Positions 51,520 through 61,194 of a DNA stretch of 64,000 bases are shown here, piece by piece. The DNA lies in contig NZ_CP162023.1 of the NCBI RefSeq assembly GCF_041320275.1, positions 1,364,001 through 1,428,000 of the forward strand, read 5' to 3'. The stretch's first letter is position 1. Each line of letters starts with the position of its first letter. Source of the DNA: Mumia sp. Pv4-285 (GTDB lineage: Bacteria; Actinomycetota; Actinomycetes; Propionibacteriales; Nocardioidaceae). Below the pieces are notes generated by a model, which had not been told where the DNA came from, made no database searches, and was given only the letters and a program-made list of their open reading frames with translations. The position numbers and the translations under genes were made by a program.

Positions 51520-52656
51520 CTAGTCCACGATCCGCAGCTGTCGGTCGGTGTCGTTGAACCGACGTGGGCCGTTCGAAGTGACGGTGACGATGTCTTCGAT
51601 CCGGACGCCGAAACGTCCTGACAGATAGATCCCGGGCTCGACCGAGAAGCACATGCCCGGAACCAGCGGTTGCTCCTCTCCCTCGACCATGTACGGCGGC
51701 TCGTGCGTCGTCACCCCGATCCCGTGACCGGTGCGGTGGATGAACTGCTCGCCGTACCCCGCGTCGGTGATGACCTTCCTGGCAGCACGGTCGATCTCCT
51801 GGCAGCTCACCCCGGGGCGTACGGAGTCGACGCCTGCCTGCTGAGCCAGCCGCACGATCTCGTGGACCTCCCGTGCTTCAGCGGTCGGCTCGCCGACCGA
51901 CACGGTGCGGCTGGTGTCCGACCCGTAGCCGAACATGAGCCCGCCGAAGTCCAGCACCACCATGTCGCCCCGCTCGATCCTCCGGGCGCCAGCCTCGTGG
52001 TGGGGGTTGGCGCCGTTCGGGCCGGAGCCGACGACGGTGAAGTCGACCTGCTCGTGGCCCCGCTCGCGGAGCAACCGGGCGAGATCCGCGGCCACGTCGG
52101 TCTCCAGCCTGCCCGCGAACTGCACGTGGACGATCTCCTCGTACGTGGCGTCCGCTGCGGAACCGGCCGCTGCCAGCCGCGCGAGCTCGTTGTCGTCCTT
52201 GACCGCGCGCAGCATCGGAAGCACCTGGGTCATCGACCGGTAGCGCGAGTGCGGGAGGGCGTCCTGAAGGCCGAGGACGTGCATGGCCCAGGCGGAGTCG
52301 GACACGGCGTACGTCCCGTCCGCGTCGATCAGCACTCGCGCGGAGGCGTAAGGGTCTGTGGCGTCGGCCCAGTCCATGAGCGTGAGACCGCCGGCGCCCT
52401 CGGCTGCCTCGGCGTCGGGTCGCTCGAGCCGCGGTACGAGGAGGGTGGGGGAGCGGTCGGCGGAGAGGACGAGCGCGGTGAGGCGTTCGGTGATCGCGGT
52501 GGGCTGGTAGCCGGTCAGCCACACGAGGTCGGGTCCGGGTGTGACGATCAAGCCGTCCAGTCCGGCGTCCTGGGCGTCCGCGGCGACGCGTCTCATCCGC
52601 GCGACGTAGTCGTCGGTGGTGAACGCGGCTGGGCCGGCAGGTGTTGTCTCGGTCAT
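51520..52656 (-). CDS. M24-family Xaa-Pro peptidase
   Basis: 378 aa. N-terminal creatinase domain, C-terminal pita-bread domain with metal ligands Asp in VVLDFGGLM, Asp in GSDTSRTV, His in HRTGHGIG, Glu in SVEPGIY and Glu in VRIEDIV. It should cleave X-Pro bonds in the cytoplasm with two Mn or Co ions. ATG 52656 with GGAGACG upstream is preferred over the start 31 codons earlier. Confidence 0.92.
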   Translation of the reverse strand: MTETTPAGPAAFTTDDYVARMRRVAADAQDAGLDGLIVTPGPDLVWLTGYQPTAITERLTALVLSADRSPTLLVPRLERPDAEAAEGAGGLTLMDWADATDPYASARVLIDADGTYAVSDSAWAMHVLGLQDALPHSRYRSMTQVLPMLRAVKDDNELARLAAAGSAADATYEEIVHVQFAGRLETDVAADLARLLRERGHEQVDFTVVGSGPNGANPHHEAGARRIERGDMVVLDFGGLMFGYGSDTSRTVSVGEPTAEAREVHEIVRLAQQAGVDSVRPGVSCQEIDRAARKVITDAGYGEQFIHRTGHGIGVTTHEPPYMVEGEEQPLVPGMCFSVEPGIYLSGRFGVRIEDIVTVTSNGPRRFNDTDRQLRIVD

Positions 52657-52679
52657 CGTCTCCGCACCGTCTCTCGTCG

Positions 52680-54191
52680 TCACTGCAGCGCGGCGGTCAG
52701 TCGCATGACGTTGTCGATGTACGCCGACCGCCGCGGTCTGCTCAGCCACTCGTCGAGGGTCAGCTCATGACAGACGGCGCGGTAGCTGTCCTCGACCGTA
52801 CGCATCTGGGCGACGGCCTCGGGCCCCAGCAGCATGAGCGACACCTCGTAGTTGAGCGCGAACGACCGCATGTCCATGTTGCTGGACCCGAGCACGGCGA
52901 CGTCCTCGTCGACGGTGAAGAACTTCGAGTGGAGGATGGCGGGCGCCGGGTAGAAGTAGATGCGCACCCCGGCCCGCAGGAGCGCCTCGTAGTAGGACCG
53001 TTGGGCGTGGAACACCATGAACTGGTCGCCGGCCTCGCTGACGAAGAGCTCGACGTCGACGCCGCGCTGGGCGGCGGTCGTCACGGCGTACAGCAGCGAC
53101 TCGTCGGGGACGAAGTACGGGCTGGTGATCGACAGCCGCTTCTGCGCCGAGTAGATGAGCGTCGTGAAGGCCCGCAGGTTGTTCTCCGTCGCGAATCCCG
53201 GCCCGCTCGGGATCACCTGCGCCTCGATCTCACCGCGGCTCGGCGGCGGGGAGGCGATCTCGTCGATCAGCCGGATGTCGGACTCGGCGTACCAGTCGGT
53301 CGCGAAGAGGAGGTTCAGCGCGCTGACCGCAGGGCCTTCGACCCGGGCCATGAGCTCGACCCACTCGCGGCCGGCCTTGTGGTTCTTGGGCTTGTTGTAG
53401 CCGGGCTCGATGAGGTTCTGAGAGCCGGTGAACGCGACTGTGCCGTCGACGACCATGATCTTGCGGTGGTTGCGCAGGTCGGGGCGGCGCCAGTGGCCCT
53501 TCAGCGGTTGGATCGGCAGCATCATGTGCCACTCGATCCCGGTGGTGTCGAGGCGCTCCTTGAACTCCTTGAAGCCGGGGATGCCCCGCGATCCCAGGTG
53601 GTCGAAGAGCATGCGCACGGTGACTCCGCGGTCGGCCGCGCGCACGAGCGCGTCGAACACCGGGGACGTCACGTCGTCCCAGGCGCTGATGTAGAACTCC
53701 ACGTGCACGAACGATCTGGCCGTGTCGATTTCCGCTGCCATCGCCGCGATGCTGTCGGCGTACCCGGGAAGCAGGTCGACCTTGTTGCCGGGCGACACCG
53801 GCTTGGCGCCGAGCGTGCGGTTGAGCGTCGCGACCGACGCGACGTACTCCGGGCCCGGGAAAGCCGTCTCGAGGGTGGGGACGTTGGCCGTCTGCTCGGC
53901 GACCATGGCGTTGATCGCCGCCTGCTCCTCGTGCCGCCGTCGTTCGAGCTTCGTCCGCCCGAGCACGAGGAAGACCACGAAGCCGAACAGCGGAATGATC
54001 AGGATCAGCAGCAGCCAAGCCATGCCGCTCGACGGTCGCCGGTTCTTGGGTACGACCCCGAGCGCGATCACCTTGATCGCCAGGTCGACCACGTACAACG
54101 CCGCTGCAATCCACGCCACCATGAGCCAACTGTGGTGCAGGCGGGGAGCCGCCGTCGTCACTCGGCGGGGGTGAAAAGCCGACGGAGACAA
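52680..54191 (-). CDS. Cardiolipin synthase (phospholipase D family)
   Basis: 503 aa. Two N-terminal helices, then two PLD motifs: NHRKIMVVDGTVAFTGSQN and LHSKFFTVDEDVAVLGSSN. Joins two phosphatidylglycerols to cardiolipin at the membrane. Divergent from the second initiator tRNA gene; ATG at 54191, with a GTG 10 codons downstream as an alternative. Confidence 0.92.
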   Translation of the reverse strand: MSPSAFHPRRVTTAAPRLHHSWLMVAWIAAALYVVDLAIKVIALGVVPKNRRPSSGMAWLLLILIIPLFGFVVFLVLGRTKLERRRHEEQAAINAMVAEQTANVPTLETAFPGPEYVASVATLNRTLGAKPVSPGNKVDLLPGYADSIAAMAAEIDTARSFVHVEFYISAWDDVTSPVFDALVRAADRGVTVRMLFDHLGSRGIPGFKEFKERLDTTGIEWHMMLPIQPLKGHWRRPDLRNHRKIMVVDGTVAFTGSQNLIEPGYNKPKNHKAGREWVELMARVEGPAVSALNLLFATDWYAESDIRLIDEIASPPPSRGEIEAQVIPSGPGFATENNLRAFTTLIYSAQKRLSITSPYFVPDESLLYAVTTAAQRGVDVELFVSEAGDQFMVFHAQRSYYEALLRAGVRIYFYPAPAILHSKFFTVDEDVAVLGSSNMDMRSFALNYEVSLMLLGPEAVAQMRTVEDSYRAVCHELTLDEWLSRPRRSAYIDNVMRLTAALQ

Positions 54192-54233
54192 CGGCGTCGC
54201 ACCCCTGGATTCGGCCGGCGAGGTGGCGTCCGG

Positions 54234-54239
54234 TAGTGT
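54234..54239 (+). promoter_or_regulatory. Candidate -10 element of the second initiator tRNA gene
   Basis: TAGTGT in the block GGCGTCCGGTAGTGTCGT, shared with the first copy at 32749-32754. Confidence 0.45.
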
Positions 54240-54251
54240 CGTGCCTACCGA

Positions 54252-54325
54252 CGCGGGGTGGAGCAGCTCGGTAGCTCGCTGGGCTCATAACCCAGAGGTC
54301 ACAGGTTCAAATCCTGTCCCCGCTA
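54252..54325 (+). tRNA. Initiator tRNA-fMet (CAT), copy 2
   Basis: Differs from copy 1 only in the T stem (ACAGG/CCTGT instead of GCAGG/CCTGC). Anticodon CAT, unpaired C1/U72 and three G-C pairs in the anticodon stem mark it as initiator. No CCA encoded. Not interrupted by an element. Confidence 0.95.
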
Positions 54326-54331
54326 CAAGAC

Positions 54332-54367
54332 ATCAGGCCCGGGATCCCAGCGGATCCCGGGCCTGAT
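54332..54367 (+). terminator. Terminator of tRNA-fMet copy 2
   Basis: ATCAGGCCCGGGATCC pairs exactly with GGATCCCGGGCCTGAT around a 4-base loop, followed by TGCTTTCTG. Confidence 0.85.
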
Positions 54368-54460
54368 TGCTTTCTGTCGCCGGTCACTGATCGGATCGGT
54401 CCGCGACGATCGGGTGCGAGCAGGCAGGGGGCGTGCAGGCTTGAGCGCGAAGGAGGGGCC

Positions 54461-55333
54461 GTGATCGCAGCTCTCAACCAGCTCGTCGACGCCGTCGACG
54501 TGAACCTCGCCGAGGAGATCGACGTCGAGCAGGTGGCAAGCCGCCTCGGGACGACCGAGTACCACCTGCGTCGGATGTTCTCGTCGCTGGCCGGCATGCC
54601 GTTGTCCGAGTACGTCCGTCGGCGCCGCATGACGGTCGCTGCCGCGGACGTCGTCACGGGCGACGGTCTGCTGGACATCGCGGTGCGCTACGGATACGGC
54701 TCGACCGAGGCGTTCGGTCGCGCGTTCCGGGCGGTGCACGGAGCCAGTCCTGGCGACGTACGCCGCGAGGGAGGACCCCTTCGTACTCAACCGCTGCTCA
54801 GGTTTCGCCTGACCGTAGAAGGGAGCACACCGATGGACACCCGCATCGTCGAACGACCGGAGTTCCGACTCGTCGGACATGCAGCACGCGTGCCGCTGAT
54901 CCACGAGGGCGTCAACCCGCACATCCAGGAGCACGTCGCGTCGCTCCCCGAGGCCGAGCACCTGCGACTCAAGGGCTTGAGCGACACGGAGCCGGCAGGT
55001 CTTCTCCAGGTCAGTGCCGACGTCGACCCCGACTACGTCGAGGACAGCGAGCTGACCTACCTGCACGGCGTCGCGCTCAGCCAGGACACCTCGGTGCCCG
55101 GCGACCTCGACGCCATCGAGGTCCCCGCCGGCGCATGGGCGGTGTTCCGTTCGTCCGGCCCCCACCCGGACGCCTTGCAGGCGACGTGGGCCGCGACCGC
55201 CACCGAGTGGTTCCCGTCGAACCCGTGGCGGTTGCGTCCCGGGCCTTCGATCGTGGCAGTTCTCGACCGCGCCGCCGACTTCAGCACGGCGACGTGCGAG
55301 CTGTGGCTGCCCGTGGAGCACGCACGGCCCTGA
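54461..55333 (+). CDS. AraC-family regulator with GyrI-like effector domain
   Basis: 290 aa. N-terminal AraC DNA-binding domain (EEIDVEQVASRLGTTEYHLR, IAVRYGYGSTEAFGRAFRAV), C-terminal GyrI-like/SOUL-type ligand domain (DTRIVERPEFRLVGHAARVP, AIEVPAGAWAVFRSSGPHP, CELWLPVE). Such proteins activate drug-efflux or stress genes on binding a hydrophobic ligand. GTG 54461 has AAGGAGGGG upstream. Confidence 0.9.
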   Translation: MIAALNQLVDAVDVNLAEEIDVEQVASRLGTTEYHLRRMFSSLAGMPLSEYVRRRRMTVAAADVVTGDGLLDIAVRYGYGSTEAFGRAFRAVHGASPGDVRREGGPLRTQPLLRFRLTVEGSTPMDTRIVERPEFRLVGHAARVPLIHEGVNPHIQEHVASLPEAEHLRLKGLSDTEPAGLLQVSADVDPDYVEDSELTYLHGVALSQDTSVPGDLDAIEVPAGAWAVFRSSGPHPDALQATWAATATEWFPSNPWRLRPGPSIVAVLDRAADFSTATCELWLPVEHARP

Positions 55334-55400
55334 GCGTGGCTGGTTTGCGGTTTCGGCAACGCCGTTTGTGGCGCGGGCCGAGCACCGGCAGGCTGTGGAC

Positions 55401-56099
55401 GTGGACACGAACGAGTCGTACGAAGAGCCCTCCGCCGACAACGCCGCTTCCGACGAGCCCCTCACCGAGGAGGAGGCGGCGATGTTCGAGCCGTCGAGCT
55501 GGGACGAGCGCTACTCCGGCGAAGAGACGATCTGGAGCGGGAAGCCGAACGCGCAGCTGGTGAACGAGGCGTCGGCGCTGGCTCCGGGCACCGCCCTGGA
55601 CGTCGGCTGCGGCGAGGGCGGTGACGTGATCTGGCTCGCCGGCCAGGGGTGGAGGGCCACGGGAGCCGACTTCTCGGCGAACGGCCTCGCCCGTGCCGCG
55701 CGGCACGCCGAGGAAGCCGGTGTCGCGGACCGCACCGACTGGTGGCAGGTCGACGCCCGCACGTTCTCTGCGGAGGGACGCGAGTTCGACCTCGTGAGCA
55801 GTCACTTCCTGCACCCGCCGGACCACGGGATGATCGAGGTCACCGCCAGGCTGGCGGAGGCGGTCGCTCCTGGTGGGCACCTGCTCGTCGTGGGCCATGC
55901 CCCCTCGGAGACGTTCAACCACCTGACCGCGAACCAGCGCCGGGCGATGTTCCTCGCCGCAGACCTGCTCCCGGGCCTCCCGGAGGACTTCGAGGTCCTC
56001 GTCGTCGAGCAGCGGCCCCGCACGATGGTCCGCGACGGGGTCGAGGTCGCCGTCCACGACTCCACGCTGCTCGCGCGCCGTACGCCCGTCGCCGCATGA
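55401..56099 (+). CDS. Class I SAM-dependent methyltransferase
   Basis: 232 aa. Motif I LDVGCGEGGDVIWLAGQGW and a core like thiopurine or tellurite methyltransferases (WDERYSGEETIWSGKPN, FDLVSSHFLHPP). Substrate unknown. GTG 55401 (GGCAGG upstream) is preferred; an in-frame GTG at 55395 is possible. ATGA overlap with the next gene. Confidence 0.88.
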   Translation: MDTNESYEEPSADNAASDEPLTEEEAAMFEPSSWDERYSGEETIWSGKPNAQLVNEASALAPGTALDVGCGEGGDVIWLAGQGWRATGADFSANGLARAARHAEEAGVADRTDWWQVDARTFSAEGREFDLVSSHFLHPPDHGMIEVTARLAEAVAPGGHLLVVGHAPSETFNHLTANQRRAMFLAADLLPGLPEDFEVLVVEQRPRTMVRDGVEVAVHDSTLLARRTPVAA

Positions 56100-57100
56100 G
56101 CGGACACCTTGCGCTCGTCGGGTGCTATACGAGCGACGGCGCCCCCGGTCTGCAGTCCGTCCGGGTGCACCGCCACGGAGACGTCGAGCCGCTGAGCGCG
56201 CTGGAGATGGAGTCGCCGTCGTGCGTCGTCTGGCACCCGACCCTGCCCGTCGCGTACGCGACCAACGAGACCGCTGCCGGCGGCGTCACGGCAGTAGCCG
56301 TCGACGGGGCCGGAGGGATGCGCGTCCTCGGTACGGCGTCGACCGGCGGCAGCCCGTGCCACGCCACGGTCACCGCTGACGGCCGCTGGCTGCTCACCGC
56401 CGACTACACGGGCAGCACCGTCACGCTCGTCGAGCTGGACCCCGATGGCCGCCCACGTGCGACCGTCGACTCCGCGCACCTGGTCGGGAGCGGGCCTGAC
56501 GCCGAGCGGCAGGAGCAGTCGCACCCCCACATGGTCGCCACGGACGTCGTGGGGGAAATGCTGGTCTGCGTCGATCTGGGGACCGACCTGCTGACGTCGC
56601 TCGCGATCTCGGACCGAGGGCAGCTCACTCAGGAGCGGACGTGGCGGCTGCCCCCGGGGACCGGACCGCGCCAGATCGTCACGCACCCCGACGGTGGCAC
56701 CGCGCTCGTCGTCGGCGAGCTCAGCGGCACCCTGCTGCACGTCCGTCTCGGTGACTCCGACGACGCCGAGGTGCTGGCCGAGGCCCCGACCACGTCGGGC
56801 GACGAGCGGTCGCTGCCCGCCCAGCTGACGGCGTACGGAGACCACGTCCTCGTCTCCAACCGCGGTCCGGACACCGTCGCCGTCCTCGACGTCCGGTCGT
56901 CGTCGCTCGCGCACGTCGCCGAGCTCCCGACGGGAGGCCGGTGGCCCCGCCACTTCGCCGTCGTGGACGGGCTCCTTCTCGTCGCCAACGAGGACTCGTC
57001 CACGATCGAGACGCTCGAGCTCGACGCCGGTGGTTCCGGCGGTCGGCTGACCAGCAGCTTCACGACCGCCAAGCCGACCTGGGTGGCGGTGCGCGGCTGA
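56096..57100 (+). CDS. Lactonase-family beta-propeller protein (6-phosphogluconolactonase-like)
   Basis: 334 aa. Seven-bladed propeller repeats such as SCVVWHPTLPVAYATNE, GSPCHATVTADGRWLLTADY, HPHMVATDVVGEMLVCVDLG and RWPRHFAVVDGLLLVANE, with HPHM matching the family's PHPH-like active-site region. It may hydrolyse 6-phosphogluconolactone or another lactone; this fold is also used for unrelated roles. ATGA overlap with the methyltransferase gene. Confidence 0.85.
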   Translation: MSGHLALVGCYTSDGAPGLQSVRVHRHGDVEPLSALEMESPSCVVWHPTLPVAYATNETAAGGVTAVAVDGAGGMRVLGTASTGGSPCHATVTADGRWLLTADYTGSTVTLVELDPDGRPRATVDSAHLVGSGPDAERQEQSHPHMVATDVVGEMLVCVDLGTDLLTSLAISDRGQLTQERTWRLPPGTGPRQIVTHPDGGTALVVGELSGTLLHVRLGDSDDAEVLAEAPTTSGDERSLPAQLTAYGDHVLVSNRGPDTVAVLDVRSSSLAHVAELPTGGRWPRHFAVVDGLLLVANEDSSTIETLELDAGGSGGRLTSSFTTAKPTWVAVRG

Positions 57101-57119
57101 CGGCGAGAGGGTGTGACGC

Positions 57120-57629
57120 ATGGGAATCCTGCGCGGACGACGCGATGACGGAGACGTACGACGGTTCCGCATGAGGGAGAAGCTCGCCTCGATCGGAGAC
57201 GACTTCTGGATCGAGGACGAGGACGGCGACCGCGCCTTCAAGGTGAACGGCAAGGCGGTCCGGGTGCGCGACACCTTCGTGCTCGAGGACCTGACCGGCC
57301 GGGAGGTCGCGAAGATCCAGGAGCGGAAGCTCAGCGTGCGCGACAAGGTCGCCGTCGAGCGTGATGATCAGACGCTCGCGACGGTGCACAAGGCACTGGT
57401 CGGCATCCGGGACCGCTTCGCCATCGACGTCGAGGGCGGCCCCGACCTCAAGGCGCACGGCAACGTGGTCGACCACGAGTACGAGATCGAGCGCGACGGC
57501 GACACGGTCGCGCGGATCTCGAAGAAGTGGTTCCGTGTCCGCGACACCTACGGCGTCGAGATCGAGGCCGGCGAGGACGAGGCCCTCCTGCTCGCCACGG
57601 TCGTGGCCATCGACTCGCTGACCGACTGA
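57120..57629 (+). CDS. LURP-one-related (LOR) family protein
   Basis: 169 aa. Pattern of repeated strands FWIEDEDGDRAFKVNGKAVR, DTFVLEDLTGREVAKIQERK, DRFAIDVEGGPDLKAHGNVV, KWFRVRDTYGVEI typical of the LOR/Tubby-like barrel. No enzymatic role is known. ATG 57120 is 19 bases after the lactonase stop. Confidence 0.88.
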   Translation: MGILRGRRDDGDVRRFRMREKLASIGDDFWIEDEDGDRAFKVNGKAVRVRDTFVLEDLTGREVAKIQERKLSVRDKVAVERDDQTLATVHKALVGIRDRFAIDVEGGPDLKAHGNVVDHEYEIERDGDTVARISKKWFRVRDTYGVEIEAGEDEALLLATVVAIDSLTD

Positions 57630-57692
57630 GCGACCCGCACCTCACACCACCGGAGTGATGCGCACAGCCGCGACTTGAGGTGCCATCGGAGG

Positions 57693-59090
57693 ATGAGCAC
57701 CCTCACATTCGCGTCGGTCGACGACCGCGCGGCGGGCGGAAAAGCCTTGCGTCAGCGCATCCCACGGTCCTCGCAGGGCGGGTGGCGGCCCCTCCCGGAC
57801 CGCCGCGATCCCGTCGAGGTCCTGGAGGAGCAGGCGGCCGACCGGGTGCCGGAGCTGGTCCCGATCCGGTATGGCCGCATGCTCGGGTCGCCGTTCGCGT
57901 TCTTCCGGGGCGCCGCCGCGCTGATGGCACAGGACCTGGCGGCGACTCCGCACAGCGGGCTCGTCGTCCAGCTGTGCGGCGACGCGCACCTGTCCAACTT
58001 CGGGAGCTTCGCGGCCCCCGACCGTCGGCTCGTCTTCAGCATCAACGACTTCGACGAGACGCTGCCCGGTCCGTTCGAGTGGGACGTGAAGCGGCTCGCG
58101 GCGAGCTTCGCGGTCGCCGGGCGCGACCGCGGGTTCTCTGCCAAGCAGCGCGGAGCCATCATCGTGTCCGCTGTGAGTGCCTACCGGACGACGATGCGCG
58201 AGCTGGCAGGCAAGCGTCGCCTCGACGTCTGGTACGCCCGCGCGAACATCGACAAGATCGAGGAGGAGGCGGCGAGCCGGATCGCTCCGGACGAGGTGAA
58301 GCGGATGCGGCGCAACATCGCGAAGGCGCGAGCCAAGGACAGCGTGAGGGCGTACAGCAAGATGGTCGAGGTCGTCGACGGGCACCCGCGGCTCGCGAGC
58401 AGGCCCCCGCTCGTCGTCCCCCTGCGTGACCTGTTCCCCGACATCGAGCAGCACCGTCTCGAGGCCGCGGTCGACGCGATCCTGCGGTCGTACCGTCGGA
58501 GCCTCCAGTCCGCGCACCGGCACCTGCTCGGCGGCTTCCGGTTCGTCGAGACAGCGCGCAAGGTGGGCGGTGTCGGCAGCGTCGGCACGCGAGCGTGGAT
58601 CGTGCTCATGGTCGGGAACGACCTGTTCGACCCGCTCTTCCTCCAGCTCAAGGAGGCGCAGCCGTCGGTGCTCGAGCGGCACCTGCCACGCAGCGCTGCT
58701 CGCAACCACGGCCAGCGCGTGGTCGAGGGCCAGCGGCTGATGCAGCCGGCGAGCGACGTGCTGCTCGGCTGGGTCCGGTCGAACGGGATGGACGGGGCGA
58801 CGCGGGACTACTACGTGCGGCAGCTCTGGGACGGCAAGGGTTCGGCGATGGTCGACGTGATGTCGGCCGGGTCGATGGTGGCGTACGCCGAGATCTGCGG
58901 GGCGACGTTGGCCAGGGCTCATGCGCGCTCCGGCGACGCGGCCGAGATCGGGGGCTACCTCGGCAGTGGGGACAAGTTCGACCGCGCTCTGGCCGACTTC
59001 GCCGAGGCGTACGCCGACCAGAACGAGCATGACCATGCCGCACTGAGGGCCGCGGTCGACGCGGGGCGGGTCGCCGCCGCTCTCGCGTGA
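57693..59090 (+). CDS. DUF2252 protein
   Basis: 465 aa. VPIRYGRMLGSPFAFFRGAA, GLVVQLCGDAHLSNFG, DFDETLPGPFEWDVKRLAAS are family signatures; the HxxxFG and DFD elements resemble aminoglycoside phosphotransferase-like kinases. Substrate unknown. GGAGG directly precedes ATG 57693, unusually close; the in-frame TTG at 57675 is the alternative. Convergent with the antiporter gene, one base apart. Confidence 0.85.
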   Translation: MSTLTFASVDDRAAGGKALRQRIPRSSQGGWRPLPDRRDPVEVLEEQAADRVPELVPIRYGRMLGSPFAFFRGAAALMAQDLAATPHSGLVVQLCGDAHLSNFGSFAAPDRRLVFSINDFDETLPGPFEWDVKRLAASFAVAGRDRGFSAKQRGAIIVSAVSAYRTTMRELAGKRRLDVWYARANIDKIEEEAASRIAPDEVKRMRRNIAKARAKDSVRAYSKMVEVVDGHPRLASRPPLVVPLRDLFPDIEQHRLEAAVDAILRSYRRSLQSAHRHLLGGFRFVETARKVGGVGSVGTRAWIVLMVGNDLFDPLFLQLKEAQPSVLERHLPRSAARNHGQRVVEGQRLMQPASDVLLGWVRSNGMDGATRDYYVRQLWDGKGSAMVDVMSAGSMVAYAEICGATLARAHARSGDAAEIGGYLGSGDKFDRALADFAEAYADQNEHDHAALRAAVDAGRVAAALA

Positions 59091-59091
59091 C

Positions 59092-60042
59092 TCACGCCCT
59101 CACGGCGACCAGCCAGGCGAGATACACCGCGTACGCGGCGACGAACGCGCCGCCTTCCCAGCGCGTGATGCGGCGCCCGCTGAGGAACACCGGCACGCAC
59201 GCGACGGCCACCGCCGCCATCAGAACCAGGTCGGCCGCCAGGACCTCTTCGGGTACGGGCACATCACCGGGGGCGGCGATCGCGACGACTCCGAGGATGA
59301 ACACCAGGTTGTAGACGCTCGACCCGATGAGGTTCCCGAGGGCGAGCTCGCGATCACCGCGGAGGGTGGATAGCAGCGTGGTCACGAGCTCCGGGGCCGA
59401 CGTGCCGATCGCGACCACGGTCAGTCCGATCACGGCGTCGCTCACCCCGAGCGAGGACGCGGCATCGACCGCACCGCGGACGAGGAGCTCGGCGCCGACC
59501 ACGATGATCACCAGTCCGGCGAGGAGCCCGAGCACGTCGCGCAGCAGGGAGCCGGACGTCGTCACCGGGGGTGCGGCGACCGCATCGTCCTTGGCGTCAG
59601 CCCGCCCCGCTCGGAGGACTCCATACGTGTAGGCGACGCCGAGGACGAGCAGGACCACGCCCTCGAACGACGTGAGCGTGCCGTCGCGTCCCATCACGAA
59701 CACGAGCAGTGCGGCGGCCGTCATCGACGGGAGGTCGAAGCGCAGGGTCCGCGAGGCGAGCCCGATCGGGCGGATCGCCGCGCTCAGCCCGAGGATGAGG
59801 AGGAGATTGACGAGGTTGGTGCCGACGATGTTGCCGACGGCGAGTCCGGCGCTGTCACGCCGGGCCGCGTCGATGCCGATCGCCAGCTCGGGCATGCTCG
59901 TGCCGAGTGCGACGACGGTGAGGCCGATCGTGATCGGTGCGATGCCCAGCCGTGCCGCGAGGCCGGAGCCCCCGCGTACGAGGAGCTCGGCGCCGACGAC
60001 GAGGCCGACCAGGCCGAGCACCATCAGCAGCGCCGTGGACAT
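59092..60042 (-). CDS. CaCA-family Na+/Ca2+ antiporter-like protein
   Basis: 316 aa, ten helices in two inverted halves. The alpha-repeats are GLTVVALGTSMPELAIGIDA then GNIVGTNLVNLLLILG, and GLTVVAIGTSAPELVTTLLS then GNLIGSSVYNLVFILG. The acidic ion-binding residues (PEL) are intact. Resembles YrbG. Confidence 0.92.
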   Translation of the reverse strand: MSTALLMVLGLVGLVVGAELLVRGGSGLAARLGIAPITIGLTVVALGTSMPELAIGIDAARRDSAGLAVGNIVGTNLVNLLLILGLSAAIRPIGLASRTLRFDLPSMTAAALLVFVMGRDGTLTSFEGVVLLVLGVAYTYGVLRAGRADAKDDAVAAPPVTTSGSLLRDVLGLLAGLVIIVVGAELLVRGAVDAASSLGVSDAVIGLTVVAIGTSAPELVTTLLSTLRGDRELALGNLIGSSVYNLVFILGVVAIAAPGDVPVPEEVLAADLVLMAAVAVACVPVFLSGRRITRWEGGAFVAAYAVYLAWLVAVRA

Positions 60043-60114
60043 GGGGACACTCTGGCAGGCCCCGGACCTCCCGGCCCGTGCGGTTCAGAAGCCCCGGTGA
60101 GGCGTGTCGTGCGT

Positions 60115-61047
60115 TCAGTGGGCGGTGCGACGCGGGACGAGATGCATGACGGCGACGACGATCGCTCCGACGACGAGCCCGATGATCGCCGACGCGATCG
60201 TGTTGACGAGCCAACCGAGCACGGCACCAGCACCCGACACGGCGTCGTGGACGGCCTCCTCGAGGTGGTGGACGATGTCGTACGGCGCGTGCCAGCCGAG
60301 CTCCTCGGCTCCCACGAGCAGGATGTGGCCGCCGACCCACAGCATGGCGACGACCCCGACCGCGGAGAGGGTGGCGAGGACGACGGGCATGGCCTTGACG
60401 AGGCCGTTGCCCAACCCGCGAGACATCGACGACGTCCGCTGCGCGAGCGCCAGGCCGATGTCGTCCATCTTGACGATCAGCGCGACCACGCCGTACACGA
60501 GTGCGGTGATGCCGAGCGCGACGACGACGAGGATGATCGCGCGTGACACGAACGGCTCGTCGGCGACCTCGTTGAGGGCGATCACCATGATCTCGGCCGA
60601 CAGGATGAAGTCGGTACGGATGGCTCCCGACACGACCGTCTGCTCCTGGTCGACGCCTTCGGCGGTCGACGGCTTCTCTGGGGCATGGTGGCCGGAGACC
60701 TTCTCCCACAGCTTCTCGGCGCCCTCGTAGCACAGGTAGGTGCCGCCCACCATGAGGATCGGAGTGAGGAGCCACGGGAGGAACTGGCTCAGCAGCAGCG
60801 CCGCCGGGAGGATGACGAGCAGCTTGTTGCGCAGGGATCCCTTGGCGATGCGTCCGATCACCGACAGCTCGCGCTTGGGCGACAAGCCCTGGACGTAGCG
60901 CGGCGTCACGGCCGCGTCGTCGACCACGACACCCGCCGCCTTGGCGCTCGCACGCCCGGCCGCAGCGCCGACGTCGTCGATCGACGCGGCGGCGAGTCGT
61001 GCGAGAGCGGCGACGTCGTCGAGCAGCGCCGCGAGCCCGACGCTCAT
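60115..61047 (-). CDS. DUF808 (YedI-like) membrane protein
   Basis: 310 aa. SVGLAALLDDVAALARLAAA, then KAAGVVVDDAAVTPRYVQG, GGTYLCYEGAEKLWE and six to seven helices, as in DUF808/YedI proteins. Function unknown. ATG 61047 matches the family start; an in-frame start 28 codons earlier is less likely. Confidence 0.9.
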   Translation of the reverse strand: MSVGLAALLDDVAALARLAAASIDDVGAAAGRASAKAAGVVVDDAAVTPRYVQGLSPKRELSVIGRIAKGSLRNKLLVILPAALLLSQFLPWLLTPILMVGGTYLCYEGAEKLWEKVSGHHAPEKPSTAEGVDQEQTVVSGAIRTDFILSAEIMVIALNEVADEPFVSRAIILVVVALGITALVYGVVALIVKMDDIGLALAQRTSSMSRGLGNGLVKAMPVVLATLSAVGVVAMLWVGGHILLVGAEELGWHAPYDIVHHLEEAVHDAVSGAGAVLGWLVNTIASAIIGLVVGAIVVAVMHLVPRRTAH

Positions 61048-61194
61048 GCGTGTGCTCCGAGCGGGGAGATGGCGATCACTGTCACGAGAGAAGGGTAGTT
61101 GTGTCACGGCCGTTCCCCGAGCCCGGCTCACCAGGTTCTCAGAACAGCAGGTCTTCGCTCACGCTCCTCGCCGCTCCGATCGCCTGACCCGCCG

